Source of the DNA: Microvirga alba
GTDB lineage: Bacteria; Pseudomonadota; Alphaproteobacteria; Rhizobiales; Beijerinckiaceae
Assembly (NCBI RefSeq): GCF_015694465.1
Contig: NZ_JADQDO010000005.1
Coordinates: 186,001 to 250,000, forward strand
DNA: 64,000 nt
Reading direction: 5' to 3'
The position numbers were made by a program, and so were the translations under genes. Positions 45,437-55,464 of the stretch are shown piece by piece. Below the pieces are notes generated by a model, which was given only the letters and a program-made list of their open reading frames with translations, was not told the DNA's origin and made no database searches. Each line of letters begins with the position of its first letter. The stretch's first letter is position 1.

Positions 45437-46222
45437 ATGCGGATTGCCACCTGGAACGTGAACTCGATCAAGCAGAGGTTGGACCACCTCGCCACCTTCG
45501 TGAAAGACGCCGAGCCGGATGTCCTGTGTCTGCAGGAGCTGAAATGCGTCGACGAGGCCTTTCCACGGGCTGAGATCGAGTCGCTCGGCTACAATGTCCA
45601 CACCCATGGCCAGAAGACCTATAACGGGGTCGCGATCCTCTCCAAGCGCCCGCTCGAGGATATCCGGCGCGGACTGCCGGGGGACGACGGGGACGAGCAG
45701 GCCCGCTACCTCGAGGGCGTCATTTCAACATCGGCGGGCGTCGTGCGGGTCGCCTCGATCTACCTGCCGAACGGCAACCCGATCGGAACGCCGAAATTCG
45801 AGTACAAGCTCGCCTGGATGGACCGCCTTCGCGCCCATGCGCGCCGCCTCCTTGCCCTGGAGGAGCCGCTTGTTCTATCCGGCGATTACAACGTCATTCC
45901 CGAGCCGAAGGACGCCGCCGACCCGGCGGCCTGGGTCAATGATGCGCTCTTTCAGCCGGAAAGCAGGGCGAAGTTTCGGGAACTCTTGAACCTCGGGTTC
46001 ATCGACGCCGTTCGCGCCTGCAGCGACCAGCCGGGCCTGTATTCATTCTGGGATTATCAGGCGGGCGCGTTCCAGCGGAACAACGGCATTCGCATCGACC
46101 ATCTGCTGTTGTCTCCGCAGGCGCAGGACAAACTGAAGACATCGGCCATTCGCAAGGATGTGCGCGGCTGGGAAAAGCCGTCCGACCATGTGCCGGTGAT
46201 GATCGACCTCGACATCGAGTGA
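45437..46222 (+). CDS. xth: Exodeoxyribonuclease III (AP endonuclease)
   Basis: 261 residues from ATG 45437 (GTG 45434 adjacent). The exonuclease III/APE1 fold shows MRIATWNVNSIKQRLDHL at the start, LCLQELKCVDEAFP with the metal-binding Glu, VLSGDYNVIPEPKDAAD with catalytic Asp and Asn, and the end WEKPSDHVPVMIDL with catalytic Asp-His. It cuts DNA 5' to abasic sites and trims 3' ends during base excision repair. It is divergent from aqpZ. Confidence 0.95.
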   Translation: MRIATWNVNSIKQRLDHLATFVKDAEPDVLCLQELKCVDEAFPRAEIESLGYNVHTHGQKTYNGVAILSKRPLEDIRRGLPGDDGDEQARYLEGVISTSAGVVRVASIYLPNGNPIGTPKFEYKLAWMDRLRAHARRLLALEEPLVLSGDYNVIPEPKDAADPAAWVNDALFQPESRAKFRELLNLGFIDAVRACSDQPGLYSFWDYQAGAFQRNNGIRIDHLLLSPQAQDKLKTSAIRKDVRGWEKPSDHVPVMIDLDIE

Positions 46223-46255
46223 GTTCTGACGGCTATCCGGGCGAGCGTACAGCCC

Positions 46256-46400
46256 GGTCATTCCGGGCGGCGTAGGGGAGCCCGGAACCCCTAAGCGTCG
46301 GCGGGTCAGGACAAGGCGCGACGGCTATTGGTGCGTCTTATTCGTAAAGCTCAGCGTTTATGGGTTCCAGGCTCTCGCTGACGCTCGCCCCGGAATGACG
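46256..46400. repeat. Palindromic intergenic repeat
   Basis: ggtcattccggg...gagcccggaacccc at the left pairs imperfectly with gggttccaggctctc...gccccggaatgac at the right. The ends GTCATTCC/GGAATGAC match the dispersed palindromes of Rhizobiales and the element at 28999-29166. It lies between convergent xth and exoR. Confidence 0.65.
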
Positions 46401-46437
46401 GGGTGTTGTTAGACGGGAGCGGTTCGATGAGGCGGGC

Positions 46438-47268
46438 TTACCGGCGGGACTGAATGTATTGTTCCAGCAGGGCGAGCGCGAGTTTGCGGTCGCTTTCGCC
46501 CGCTGCCGCGAAGGCCTCATCATAGAGCCCCGTGATCCACTGGTCCTTGGCCGAATCCGTGCTGGCCTCGCGAGCGAGCGTCAGCCACATCAGGCCCTTG
46601 GCCCGCTGGCGCGGAACGCCCTGGCCGTTCATCAGCAAATGCCCGAGCAACGCCTGGGACGCGTGATGTCCCTTCTCGGCAGCGAGGTTGAACCAGCGCG
46701 CCGCGAGGCGTGAATCCTTGTCGACGCCGGTTCCCTCCAGATAGAGGCGCGCGAGATTGTATTGCGCGTTCGGGTCGCTGAAATAAGACGCCGCGTAGTT
46801 GAACATCTCGACCGCGCGGGCGGGATTGGCGGCCACGTAGGTGCCCTTGATGCCATCGAGGAAATAGGTGCCGAGCGCGACGAAAGCGCTGGAGACCACG
46901 GCCGCGTTCGGCGAATCCGGCGTCTCGTCCGCATTCTGGTCCGCGAGCTTGGAGAAATATTCGAAAGCCTTGAGGTCGTCGTGCTGGACGCCGTCGCCAT
47001 CGGCATACATGCGTCCGAGCTTCCACAGGGCGAGCGTATGCCCCTGGCCGGCCGCATATTCCAGCGCCTGGGCCGCACCCCGCTTATCGCCGGCATTGTA
47101 GTCACGCATGCCATTGCGCAGCGCCTCCCGCGCCGAGCCATACTTGATGGCCGGAGAAAGGGATGGCGCGAGCGGCTGCGGGCGCGGCGCGGCATCGAGC
47201 GCGTAAGCCGCGCCCGTGCCGAGAAACGCCACGCTCAGCGTGGCTGCGATGAGACTAGACGTCCGCAT
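46438..47268 (-). CDS. exoR: ExoR-like periplasmic Sel1-repeat protein
   Basis: 276 residues. A signal peptide ends near AYALDA. Sel1/TPR repeats follow: AAQALEYAAGQGHTLALWKL, GRMYADGDGVQHDDLKAFEY, AQYNLARLYLEGTGVDKDSR and ARWFNLAAEKGHHASQALLG. The layout and the YADGDGVxxDxxxAFxxxS block resemble Sinorhizobium ExoR (268 residues), the periplasmic inhibitor of the ExoS/ChvI two-component system that controls exopolysaccharide and motility. Its start overlaps the end of ilvD by 14 bp, so it is probably co-transcribed. Whether it controls ChvI here is inferred; no exoS/chvI is in the window. Confidence 0.75.
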   Translation of the reverse strand: MRTSSLIAATLSVAFLGTGAAYALDAAPRPQPLAPSLSPAIKYGSAREALRNGMRDYNAGDKRGAAQALEYAAGQGHTLALWKLGRMYADGDGVQHDDLKAFEYFSKLADQNADETPDSPNAAVVSSAFVALGTYFLDGIKGTYVAANPARAVEMFNYAASYFSDPNAQYNLARLYLEGTGVDKDSRLAARWFNLAAEKGHHASQALLGHLLMNGQGVPRQRAKGLMWLTLAREASTDSAKDQWITGLYDEAFAAAGESDRKLALALLEQYIQSRR

Positions 47269-48985
47269 AGGTTTCTTTTTCTGCCGCTCCGCCCGGATGG
47301 GTCACAGCCCCATCCCGCGCCGGACCGACGGTTTGCGCGTATTTCCAGAGATAGCCCGAGGTCGCCGTGGTCTCGCGGGGCTTCCACTCGGCGCGGCGAC
47401 GGGCCAACTCCTCGTCGGAAAGCTCCACCGCGATGGTGCCCTCGATCGCGTCGAGAACGATGATGTCGCCGTCCTTGATCAGGCCGATGGGACCGCCGAC
47501 CGCCGCCTCCGGCCCCACATGGCCGATGCAGAAGCCACGGGTCGCGCCGGAGAAGCGGCCATCGGTGATGAGAGCCACCTTGTCGCCCATGCCCTGACCG
47601 TAGAGAGCAGCCGTCGTGGACAGCATCTCGCGCATGCCGGGTCCGCCGCGCGGGCCCTCATAGCGGATCACGAGAACCTCGCCTTCCTTGTACTGGCGCT
47701 TGCTGACCGCCTCGAAGCAGGCCTCTTCGCCGTCGAAGCAGCGGGCCGGGCCCCGGAAGACCTGCTTCTCGACGGGCATGCCAGCGACCTTCACGATCGC
47801 ACCCTCGGGAGCGAGGTTACCTTTCAGGCCAACGACGCCGCCGGTGGCGGTGATCGGCTTATTCGCCGGATACACAACGTCCTGGTTGTCGTTCCATTTC
47901 ACCGACCCGAGATTCTCAGCCATGGTGCGGCCGGTCACGGTCATCACGTCGCCGTGCAGGTAGCCATTGTCGAGCAGGGTCTTCATGAGAAGCGGAATGC
48001 CGCCGACTTCAAACATGTCCTTCGCCACATAACGCCCGCCGGGCTTCAGGTCGGCGATATAGGGTGTGCGCTTGAAGATTTCGGCCACGTCGAACAGATC
48101 GAACTTGATGCCGACCTCATGCGCGATGGCGGGGAGATGCAGCGCCGCGTTGGTCGAGCCGCCGGAGGCCGCGACCACCGTCGCCGCGTTCTCGAGCGCC
48201 TTGAGGGTCACGATATCGCGCGGGCGGATGTTCTTGGCGATAAGCTCCATCACCATCTCGCCCGCCATGGCGCAGAACCGGTCACGGATTTCGTAAGGCG
48301 CCGGAGCGCCGGCCGAATACGGCAAGGCGAGGCCGATGGCCTCGGAAACCGTCGCCATGGTGTTGGCGGTGAACTGAGCACCGCAGGCGCCCGCCGAGGG
48401 GCAGGCCACCTGCTCAAGCTCGGTCAGGTCATCGTCCGACATCTCGCCGACCGAATGCTTGCCGACCGCCTCGAACAGATCCTGCACCGTCACCGGACGG
48501 CCACGGAAGGAACCCGGAAGGATCGAGCCGCCATAGATGAAGATCGACGGCACGTTGAGGCGCACCATGGCCATCATCATGCCGGGCAAGGACTTGTCGC
48601 AGCCCGCCATGCCGACGAGCGCGTCATAGGAGTGGCCACGCATGGTGAGCTCGACCGAGTCCGCGATGACCTCGCGGGACGGGAGCGACGCCTTCATGCC
48701 CTTGTGGCCCATGGCGATGCCGTCGGTCACAGTGATGGTGCAAAACTCGCGCGGTGTGCCATGGGCGGCAGCAACGCCCTTCTTCACCGCCTGAGCCTGG
48801 CGCATCAGGGAGATGTTGCAGGGGGCAGCCTCGTTCCAGCAGGTGGCGACGCCCACGAGCGGCTGGCCGATCTGCTCTTTCGTCAAGCCCATTGCATAGA
48901 GATACGAGCGATGCGGCGCACGAGCCGGCCCTTCCGTCACGTGACGGCTCGGCAGCTTCGATTTGTCGATCAAACGCGCATCCAT
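47255..48985 (-). CDS. ilvD: Dihydroxy-acid dehydratase
   Basis: 576 residues, the shorter IlvD class. It makes 2-keto acids for valine, leucine and isoleucine. Iron-sulfur ligands are in TCWNEAAPCN, GMAGCDKSLPG and ACPSAGACGAQFTANTM. GRFSGATRGFCIGHVGPEA near residue 475 is the conserved C-terminal block. The gene runs into exoR with a 14-bp overlap. The 313 bp upstream (48986-49298) holds no gene and should contain its promoter. Confidence 0.96.
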   Translation of the reverse strand: MDARLIDKSKLPSRHVTEGPARAPHRSYLYAMGLTKEQIGQPLVGVATCWNEAAPCNISLMRQAQAVKKGVAAAHGTPREFCTITVTDGIAMGHKGMKASLPSREVIADSVELTMRGHSYDALVGMAGCDKSLPGMMMAMVRLNVPSIFIYGGSILPGSFRGRPVTVQDLFEAVGKHSVGEMSDDDLTELEQVACPSAGACGAQFTANTMATVSEAIGLALPYSAGAPAPYEIRDRFCAMAGEMVMELIAKNIRPRDIVTLKALENAATVVAASGGSTNAALHLPAIAHEVGIKFDLFDVAEIFKRTPYIADLKPGGRYVAKDMFEVGGIPLLMKTLLDNGYLHGDVMTVTGRTMAENLGSVKWNDNQDVVYPANKPITATGGVVGLKGNLAPEGAIVKVAGMPVEKQVFRGPARCFDGEEACFEAVSKRQYKEGEVLVIRYEGPRGGPGMREMLSTTAALYGQGMGDKVALITDGRFSGATRGFCIGHVGPEAAVGGPIGLIKDGDIIVLDAIEGTIAVELSDEELARRRAEWKPRETTATSGYLWKYAQTVGPARDGAVTHPGGAAEKETYADV

Positions 48986-49298
48986 GGAACTTCTCTCTCC
49001 CGGTTTGGCGTCTCACGCTATTTCCGAGGGATAACGGAACTGTTGTGATCTGCCATGTGCACCGCCGCCGACGCAACGACCCCAACCCGACAAAGCTGTC
49101 TTATGCTAAATCGAGTTTGTTCGGAGCCGGTCCGCCAAAAAGCGTTGGGTTAGAAGCACTTTAACGAGCCCCATGAGGTGCGCGTGGTTTATGGCGGCTT
49201 CGCGGCGGAGCTTGGGCCAAGAGCGGCATGACGAGGAAGGTTTGAAGGTGTTGCCGCCAGGCAACATTTTTGGGCCCCTCGGCATGGGGGCCTGTAGC

Positions 49299-50906
49299 CT
49301 ACATCCTGAACACGCCGAACTTCGTTTCCGGCACGGGGGCGTTCAGCGCCGCCGAGAACGCGAGCGCCAGAACCCGGCGGGTTTCGCAAGGGAGGATGAT
49401 GCCGTCATCCCACAGACGCGCGGTCGCGTGATAAGGGCTCCCCTCCTCCTCGTACTTGGCGCGGACCGGAGCCTTGAAGGCCTCCTCCTCCTCGGCGCTC
49501 CAGGCCTTGCCCTCGGCCTCGATGTTGTCGCGCCGCACGGTGGCGAGAACACTCGCCGCCTGCTCGCCGCCCATCACCGAGATGCGTGAATTCGGCCAGG
49601 TGAAGAGGAAGCGCGGGGAATAGGCGCGGCCGCACATGCCGTAATTGCCCGCCCCGAAAGAGCCGCCGACAAGCAGCGTGATCTTGGGCACCTGGGCGCA
49701 GGCCACGGCGGTCACGAGCTTCGCCCCATCCTTGGCGATGCCCCCCGCCTCGTATTGCCGGCCGACCATGAAGCCGGAAATGTTCTGCAGGAACAGGAGC
49801 GGGATACGCCGCTGGCAGCACAGTTCGATGAAATGCGCGCCCTTCAGCGCGCTCTCGGAAAACAGGATGCCGTTATTGGCGATGATGCCCACCGGCATAC
49901 CCCAGAGCCTAGCAAACCCCGTCACGAGGGTCGTGCCGTAAAGGCGCTTGAACTCGTCGAACTCGGAGCCGTCGACGAGGCGGGCGATGACCTCGCGAAT
50001 GTCATATTGTTTCTTGAGATCGGTCGGGACGATCGCGTCCAGATCCGCGATGTCGTATTTCGGCTCGACCGGCTCAGCGAGGTCGAGGTCGATCACCTTG
50101 CGCGTGTTGAGTGTGCCGACGATGCGGCGCACGATGGCAAGCGCGTGAACATCGTCGGTGGCATAGTGATCCGCCACACCGGACTGACGCGCGTGGACCT
50201 CCGCGCCGCCGAGATCCTCCGCCGAAACCACCTCGCCTGTCGCCGCCTTCACCAGAGGCGGCCCGCCGAGAAAGATGGTGCCCTGCCGCCGGACGATGAT
50301 CGTCTCGTCCGACATGGCGGGCACATAGGCGCCACCCGCCGTGCACGAGCCCATGACGCAGGCGATTTGCGGAATGCCCATCGAGGACAGGGTCGCCTGA
50401 TTGTAGAAGATCCGCCCGAAATGCTCGCGGTCGGGAAACACTTCAGTCTGGTGGGGCAGGTTCGCGCCGCCGGAATCGACCAGATAGATGCACGGCAGGC
50501 GATTCTCGCGCGCAACTTCCTGCGCGCGCAGATGCTTCTTCACCGTCATCGGATAGTAGGTGCCACCTTTGATCGTCGAATCGTTGCAGACGATCATGAC
50601 CTCACGACCAGAGACGCGGCCGATGCCGGTGATGATTCCGGCTCCGTGGATGGCATCGTCATACATGCCATTGGCAGCAAGAGAACCCAGTTCAAGAAAC
50701 GGCGCGCCGGGGTCGAGGAGCCGGGTCACGCGCTCGCGGGGCAGCAGCTTGCCGCGCGCCAGATGACGCTCCCGCGCCTTGGCCGGGCCGCCTTCGGCGA
50801 CAGCAGCGCGCTTGACCTGAAGGTCGCGGGTTAGATCAGCCCAAGCGGCGCGGTTGTCCCGCGCGGTGTCCGACGAAAGATCGGCGGATGTAGCGATGAC
50901 CGGCAC
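49299..50906 (-). CDS. mccB: Methylcrotonyl-CoA carboxylase-type carboxyltransferase (beta) subunit
   Basis: 535 residues from GTG 50906, with AAGGAG 9 bp upstream; an open frame to 51023 adds 39 unlikely residues. N-terminal half: [39 protein letters not shown] and [20 protein letters not shown]-terminal half: [40 protein letters not shown] and [20 protein letters not shown]. Ending [20 protein letters not shown] is MCC-like. It carboxylates 3-methylcrotonyl-CoA in leucine breakdown with a biotin-carrying alpha subunit, which is not in this window. A geranyl-CoA or other acyl-CoA carboxylase is the alternative. Confidence 0.85.
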   Translation of the reverse strand: MPVIATSADLSSDTARDNRAAWADLTRDLQVKRAAVAEGGPAKARERHLARGKLLPRERVTRLLDPGAPFLELGSLAANGMYDDAIHGAGIITGIGRVSGREVMIVCNDSTIKGGTYYPMTVKKHLRAQEVARENRLPCIYLVDSGGANLPHQTEVFPDREHFGRIFYNQATLSSMGIPQIACVMGSCTAGGAYVPAMSDETIIVRRQGTIFLGGPPLVKAATGEVVSAEDLGGAEVHARQSGVADHYATDDVHALAIVRRIVGTLNTRKVIDLDLAEPVEPKYDIADLDAIVPTDLKKQYDIREVIARLVDGSEFDEFKRLYGTTLVTGFARLWGMPVGIIANNGILFSESALKGAHFIELCCQRRIPLLFLQNISGFMVGRQYEAGGIAKDGAKLVTAVACAQVPKITLLVGGSFGAGNYGMCGRAYSPRFLFTWPNSRISVMGGEQAASVLATVRRDNIEAEGKAWSAEEEEAFKAPVRAKYEEEGSPYHATARLWDDGIILPCETRRVLALAFSAALNAPVPETKFGVFRM

Positions 50907-51032
50907 GTCGTCGGGCTCCTTGGCTGATGCTGCCCCGGATCGGAGGCGGTGTCGGAAGGTGTTACGCAAGCGCGCGGGATGCAAGAGGCCGTCACCTCTT
51001 GTCCCGGCCGTAAAAGGTATCATGGCGGAAGA

Positions 51033-51359
51033 CTATCCCCTGGCGCGGATCACGACCTCGCGGCGAGAGGCCCCCGGAGTGCAATCGTAGACGATGCCTT
51101 GCACCCACAACCAATCCGGTGTGATTCTCTTCAGGTAGAGATGCGTGCCGCCGAGCGCGACGGTCTGCGCCACCATGGCCTCCTTGACGCTCACGAAGCC
51201 GGGCACCGTCGCCACAAGCGGACTCAGATCGGCGACGTGGAGGCACACCCGGACGTCGGCGGGAGAATCGACGATGTGAACCAGTTCCTCGGGCGTAAGG
51301 GTATGGGAGCAGGCCGATGCTGTCAGGGCGATGAAGGAGGCAAGGAGGGCACGTTGCAT
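51033..51359 (-). CDS. Small lipoprotein of unknown function
   Basis: 108 residues from MQRALLASFIALTASACSHT. The lipobox LTASAC makes it a lipoprotein. The mature part VRVCLHVADLSPLVATVPGF, VAQTVALGGTHLYLKRI and WVQGIVYDC loosely resembles DUF4156-type lipoproteins. It ends 127 bp upstream of the carboxylase start and may share its transcript. Confidence 0.65.
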   Translation of the reverse strand: MQRALLASFIALTASACSHTLTPEELVHIVDSPADVRVCLHVADLSPLVATVPGFVSVKEAMVAQTVALGGTHLYLKRITPDWLWVQGIVYDCTPGASRREVVIRARG

Positions 51360-51455
51360 GTTGCGGTCCGCCAATGGTCAAGCCGTTAAGACAAGCTTAG
51401 GGCGCGGCGCGCCCTTGGCGAGGAGCGCGGCAGCATCGGAGACCGGAAAATGACC

Positions 51456-52196
51456 TTAGTCGTCCGTCAGTAAGGGCGGATCGGCGCGTTCGGTCGGCCC
51501 GAAAATTTCCTCGAAGGCTCGACGCATCACGGCATCCACCTCCGGCATTGTCACAATTCGCCCGAGATCGACGAGGCTCGTCACCCCGTGCTCGGTCACG
51601 CCGCAGGGCACGATGCCCGAAAAATGCGACAAGTCCGGTTCGACATTCAGGCTGATGCCGTGAAACGTCACCCAGCGGCGGACCCGGATCCCGATGGCGG
51701 CGATCTTGTCCTCGGCGGTCTCCCCTTTATCGGGCCGCCGCACCCAGACGCCGACACGATCCTCGCGCCGCTCGCCACGGATGTTGTAGACGTCGAGGGT
51801 CGTGATCAGCCAGGCTTCCAAAGCCGCCACATAGCGGCGAAGATCGGGAGTGCGGCGCTTGAGGTCCAGCATGACATAGGCCACGCGCTGACCGGGACCG
51901 TGATAGGTATATTGCCCGCCCCGCCCTGTCTGATGGACCGGGAATCGTTCCGGATCGACGAGGTCCGATTCTTGCGCTGACGTGCCGGCCGTATAGAGCG
52001 GCGGGTGCTCGACGAGCCAGACCAGCTCACGCGCCCTGCCCTCGGCGATCTCGGCCGCACGCGCCTCCATGAACGCCACCGCCTCCTGATAGCCCGTCAG
52101 CCCCTCCGTGATGACCCATTCCACGGACTCCGAGCCGGCTTCGGCCAGGAAGTTTGTTTCCAGCGTATCGCGGACTTGCGCCAAGATCGTTCTCAC
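51456..52196 (-). CDS. lipB: Octanoyltransferase
   Basis: 246 residues from GTG 52196; a longer frame reaches 52319 but the added part is not family-like, and no strong Shine-Dalgarno marks the choice. LipB moves octanoyl groups from acyl carrier protein to lipoyl domains. Motifs: [59 protein letters not shown] with the catalytic Lys, and [20 protein letters not shown] with the catalytic Cys. Lipoylated E2 proteins, partners of the E1-type enzyme at 457-2850, would depend on it. Confidence 0.93.
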   Translation of the reverse strand: MRTILAQVRDTLETNFLAEAGSESVEWVITEGLTGYQEAVAFMEARAAEIAEGRARELVWLVEHPPLYTAGTSAQESDLVDPERFPVHQTGRGGQYTYHGPGQRVAYVMLDLKRRTPDLRRYVAALEAWLITTLDVYNIRGERREDRVGVWVRRPDKGETAEDKIAAIGIRVRRWVTFHGISLNVEPDLSHFSGIVPCGVTEHGVTSLVDLGRIVTMPEVDAVMRRAFEEIFGPTERADPPLLTDD

Positions 52197-52450
52197 TTGA
52201 TTTGCGGCCGGGAAAAACAGCCTCGATTTCAATGAAAAATAGGGATCTTTCGAGCCCAGCACAAATCTTCGAGGCGCGGCCGACCAGTGAGAGATATAAC
52301 ATAAACCATTGTTAATCATGAATATTCTGCCGTTGGGTGTTTTTTCGCGAACATTTTGCCCTGTCCGTGACGAACGGGCTTGCAGCCGTGTAATCAGCCT
52401 GCTACAGGGAGCGCCTCGTCAGGGGAAACACCCCTGATCTTAAAGGTTCC

Positions 52451-52535
52451 GCGGCCATGGCGGAATTGGTAGACGCACTACCTTGAGGTGGTAGCGGGGA
52501 GACCCGTGGAGGTTCGAGTCCTCTTGGCCGCACCA
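52451..52535 (+). tRNA. tRNA-Leu (anticodon GAG)
   Basis: 85 bases including encoded CCA. The acceptor stem gcggcca pairs with tggccgc, the anticodon stem ctacc/ggtag holds the loop ttgaggt with anticodon GAG at 52485-52487, a long variable arm (cggggagacccg) fits a class II leucine tRNA, and ggttcgagtcc is the T arm. It reads CUC/CUU codons. A terminator follows at 52562. Confidence 0.95.
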
Positions 52536-52561
52536 AACTTTTAAGGACGCCTTCGGGCGCC

Positions 52562-52597
52562 AACAAAAAAGGTCCCGTTTTCGGGGCCTTTTTTGTT
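52562..52597 (+). terminator. Rho-independent terminator after tRNA-Leu
   Basis: aaaaaaggtcccg and cgggg-ccttttttg form a strong GC stem with a tttt loop, followed by a T run and preceded by an A run, so it may work in both directions. Confidence 0.8.
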
Positions 52598-52768
52598 GAT
52601 CGCATCCCTGGCGAGGCTAAAGGCAGATTGAATCGCTTTCTCAAGAGCCGGAATCCGACTCTCAAGAACAGCGACTAACCGATTCTCCGATCTGATCTTT
52701 TTGGGCACATAGCGCGGGCTCGTCCCTGCCCCAACGAGGATCGCCGATTACCTTCTGAGGAGAGGCCC

Positions 52769-54193
52769 ATGCAGGACGTCGAAGAAATGACGCCGCTTGC
52801 GACGCCCGAGGGTGCCGTAGCTGAACAACCGATCTTCAGAGACGACGAAGGCGAGCTGAACCAGGACTTCCTTGCCGCCGTCACCGATGCCATCGAGGCG
52901 TCGGATTCGGAGTCGCTGCAAAAACTCGTCGAGGATTTTCACGAATCCGACATGGGCGATCTCCTCGAAGCCTTGGAGCCAGACCAACGCCCTCGCCTGA
53001 TCGAGCTGCTCGGGTCCGCCTTCGACTTCACCGCGCTCACCGAAGTGGACGACGCCGTCCGCGAAGAGATTCTCGAAGAACTCGAAACAGAGACCGTGGC
53101 CGAGGGCGTCCGCGATCTCGAATCGGATGACGCGGTCACGATTCTCGAAAGCCTGGACGAGGACGACAAGGCGGAGGTTCTCGACAAGCTCCCGCCCATG
53201 GAGCGCGTCGCACTTCAGCGCTCACTCGATTATCCAGAGGACAGCGCCGGTCGGCGCATGCAGACGGAGTTCATCGCCGTCCCGCCGTTCTGGACAGTCG
53301 GCCAGACCATCGACTTCATGCGCGAAGGCTCGGATCTGCCCGAGACTTTCTATGAGATCTTCGTCATCGATCCTTCCGGCCACCTGCTCGGCGCGGTGGC
53401 TCTCGACCGGCTGTTGCGCAGCAAACGGCCGGTCACGATCCAGGAGATCATGAACGACGCGCCAGACCTGGTGCAGGCGACGCAGGACCAGGAAGAGGTC
53501 GCGCGCCTGTTCGAGCGCTACAACCTGGTCTCGGCGGCGGTCGTGGATGAAGAACGCAGGCTGGTCGGCGTCATGATGGTCGACGATATCGTCGACGTGC
53601 TTGAGGAAGAGGCCGACGCCGACATCAAGGCGCTCGGCGGCGTGAACTCCGACGAAGAGCTATCGGACGATGTCTTCTATACGCAGAGAAGCCGCTTTCC
53701 CTGGCTCTTTGCCAACATGTGCACGGCACTGGTCGCGGCGAATGTCATCAACATGTTCCAGGAGTCCCTGGAGCGCATGGTGGCGCTCGCGATCCTCATG
53801 CCCATCGTGGCTTCCATGGGCGGCAACGCCGGAACGCAGACCATGACGGTGGCCGTCCGGGCACTCGCGACCCGCGAGCTCGGACGCGCGAACGCCTGGC
53901 GCATCATCCGCCGCGAGGCCGCCGTGGGCCTGCTCAACGGGCTGGTCTTTGCAACCATCATGGGCACCCTCGCGGGCACGTGGTTTCAATCGGTGGAACT
54001 CGGCTTCGTGATCGGCCTGGCGCTGATCAGCGTCCTGATGTTCGCGGCGCTCGGCGGCATCTTCGTCCCCCTCACCCTCAATCGGCTCGGCGTCGACCCC
54101 GCCGTGTCCTCAGGTCCGTTTGTGACGAGCATCACCGATATCGTCGGATTTTTCTCCTTTCTGGGAATTGCGACCGCCTGGTTCCACCTTTAG
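52769..54193 (+). CDS. mgtE: Magnesium transporter MgtE
   Basis: 474 residues. AGGAG lies 7 bp before the ATG. The acidic N domain (about residues 30-140, with DLLEALEPDQRPRLIELLGS and DDAVTILESLDEDDKAEVL), a CBS pair (about 145-275, with FYEIFVIDPSGHLLGAVALD and LVSAAVVDEERRLVGVMMVD) and a five-helix pore (about 300-474) follow in order. PIVASMGGNAGTQTMTVAVR carries the conserved pore motif GGNAGTQ. The channel opens when cell magnesium is low. No magnesium riboswitch was recognised upstream. Confidence 0.95.
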   Translation: MQDVEEMTPLATPEGAVAEQPIFRDDEGELNQDFLAAVTDAIEASDSESLQKLVEDFHESDMGDLLEALEPDQRPRLIELLGSAFDFTALTEVDDAVREEILEELETETVAEGVRDLESDDAVTILESLDEDDKAEVLDKLPPMERVALQRSLDYPEDSAGRRMQTEFIAVPPFWTVGQTIDFMREGSDLPETFYEIFVIDPSGHLLGAVALDRLLRSKRPVTIQEIMNDAPDLVQATQDQEEVARLFERYNLVSAAVVDEERRLVGVMMVDDIVDVLEEEADADIKALGGVNSDEELSDDVFYTQRSRFPWLFANMCTALVAANVINMFQESLERMVALAILMPIVASMGGNAGTQTMTVAVRALATRELGRANAWRIIRREAAVGLLNGLVFATIMGTLAGTWFQSVELGFVIGLALISVLMFAALGGIFVPLTLNRLGVDPAVSSGPFVTSITDIVGFFSFLGIATAWFHL

Positions 54194-54214
54194 ATTTTCC
54201 CAGCATCACCCCGT

Positions 54215-54240
54215 CACTCCGGGTCGCCGGAGTGAGTTTT
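54215..54240 (+). terminator. Rho-independent terminator after mgtE
   Basis: cactccgg and ccggagtg form a perfect 8-bp stem around gtcg, followed by agtttt. It lies 21 bp after the mgtE stop. Confidence 0.75.
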
Positions 54241-54355
54241 CAACGGCCCTTTGTTTTTGATCAGGAAGCTTGGCTTTCCTTTTCTGAAATCATGCCTAAT
54301 TCCCGTGACAGCTCCGTTTTCGTAATCATCCGTTAACGGAGTTGGGGCATCCGTG

Positions 54356-55288
54356 ATGACTCAAGTCACGCGTAATGTAGTTGAGCCAATGAAGACTCGC
54401 CGCCGCTCCCCCAGCCGTTCCAAGAACTCTGGCCTGCCGCCGTTTCTTCGCGCCCTTCGCTTCGGCGCTCTCGCGGCCTTGAGCCTGGGCCTCGCCTCCT
54501 GCGCGATCGCGCCCAACAGCCGCTATCCGGCCAAGAGTGACATCAAGCCCCACGCCGGCGTCGCCTCGGCGCACCGTCTGCCGATTCACGGCGTGGACAT
54601 TTCCAAATGGCAGGGCAAGGTCGATTGGGCCGCGCTCCGTCAGGCGGGCACAAAATTCGCGTTCATCAAGGCCACCGAGGGCGGTGATCATGTGGACAAC
54701 CGTTTCCTCGAAAACTGGTGGGGCGCCAAGAATGCCGGCGTTCCGCGCGGCGCCTATCACTTCGTCTATTGGTGCCGTCCGGCTCACGAACAGGCCGTCT
54801 GGTTCAAGAAGAACGTGCCGCAGGATCCGGAGGCTCTCCCCCCGGTCCTCGACGTGGAATGGAACGGCGAGTCGGTGAACTGCCCGAAGAAGGTTCCGCG
54901 CGAGCAGGCGCTGTCGATGATCAACGTGCTCCTGCGCGAGATGGAAGCGCATACGGGCAAGCGGCCGATCATCTACACCGACATCACCTTCCATAAGGAC
55001 ATCCTGGAAGGCGAGTTCAACGATTACCCCTATTGGATCCGCAGCGTCGCGGCCGAGCCGCAGGAGCGTTATGCCGACCGCCGCTGGACCTTCTGGCAGT
55101 TCACCACCACGGGCCGCGTGCCGGGCGTCAGCGGCGACATCGACCGCAACACCTTCTACGGCACCGAGAACCAGTGGCGGATGTTCGTGGCCAGTGCTTG
55201 TGACCCACGCGACCACAAGCGGCTCCAGCCGCTCGGTATCTGCCGCGACATCAGCAACGGCGTTCAGACGGCAAACATCGACGAGTAA
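54356..55288 (+). CDS. GH25 family lysozyme lipoprotein
   Basis: 310 residues from ATG 54356 (adjacent GTG 54353; ATG 54389 also possible). The signal sequence ends in the lipobox LGLASC, so the enzyme should be lipid-anchored. The GH25 barrel shows HGVDISKWQGKVDWAALR (catalytic Asp) near residue 80, AFIKATEGGDHVD, AYHFVYWCRP and PPVLDVEWNGES with the catalytic Asp-x-Glu. The end RVPGVSGDIDRNTFYG closes the family fold. It cleaves peptidoglycan glycan chains. The large RTX protein gene follows 176 bp downstream on the same strand. Confidence 0.92.
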   Translation: MTQVTRNVVEPMKTRRRSPSRSKNSGLPPFLRALRFGALAALSLGLASCAIAPNSRYPAKSDIKPHAGVASAHRLPIHGVDISKWQGKVDWAALRQAGTKFAFIKATEGGDHVDNRFLENWWGAKNAGVPRGAYHFVYWCRPAHEQAVWFKKNVPQDPEALPPVLDVEWNGESVNCPKKVPREQALSMINVLLREMEAHTGKRPIIYTDITFHKDILEGEFNDYPYWIRSVAAEPQERYADRRWTFWQFTTTGRVPGVSGDIDRNTFYGTENQWRMFVASACDPRDHKRLQPLGICRDISNGVQTANIDE

Positions 55289-55464
55289 GGGCCGGTCCTC
55301 AGCCCCTTACCCACAAGCGGCACGGATGAAATTCCCAACCGCCGGTTGCTAGGCCATTTTTGTTATTATATAACTTCGCGCAATGTTCCGTTTGGGACGC
55401 TGCTTGGTTCGTGCGCGCTCTTAAGGCCCTCAGACCTCGTGGACACACTGCGTTGGGGCAAAAA

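Noticed and set aside
47216-49048. 610-codon plus-strand frame antisense to ilvD
   Set aside because: It covers the reverse of ilvD, is rich in His/Arg/Asp, and has no recognisable domain.
52402-52665. 87-codon minus-strand frame across tRNA-Leu
   Set aside because: It is the antisense of the tRNA and terminator; the PRGLEPPRV-type peptide is a well-known false translation of tRNA-Leu genes.
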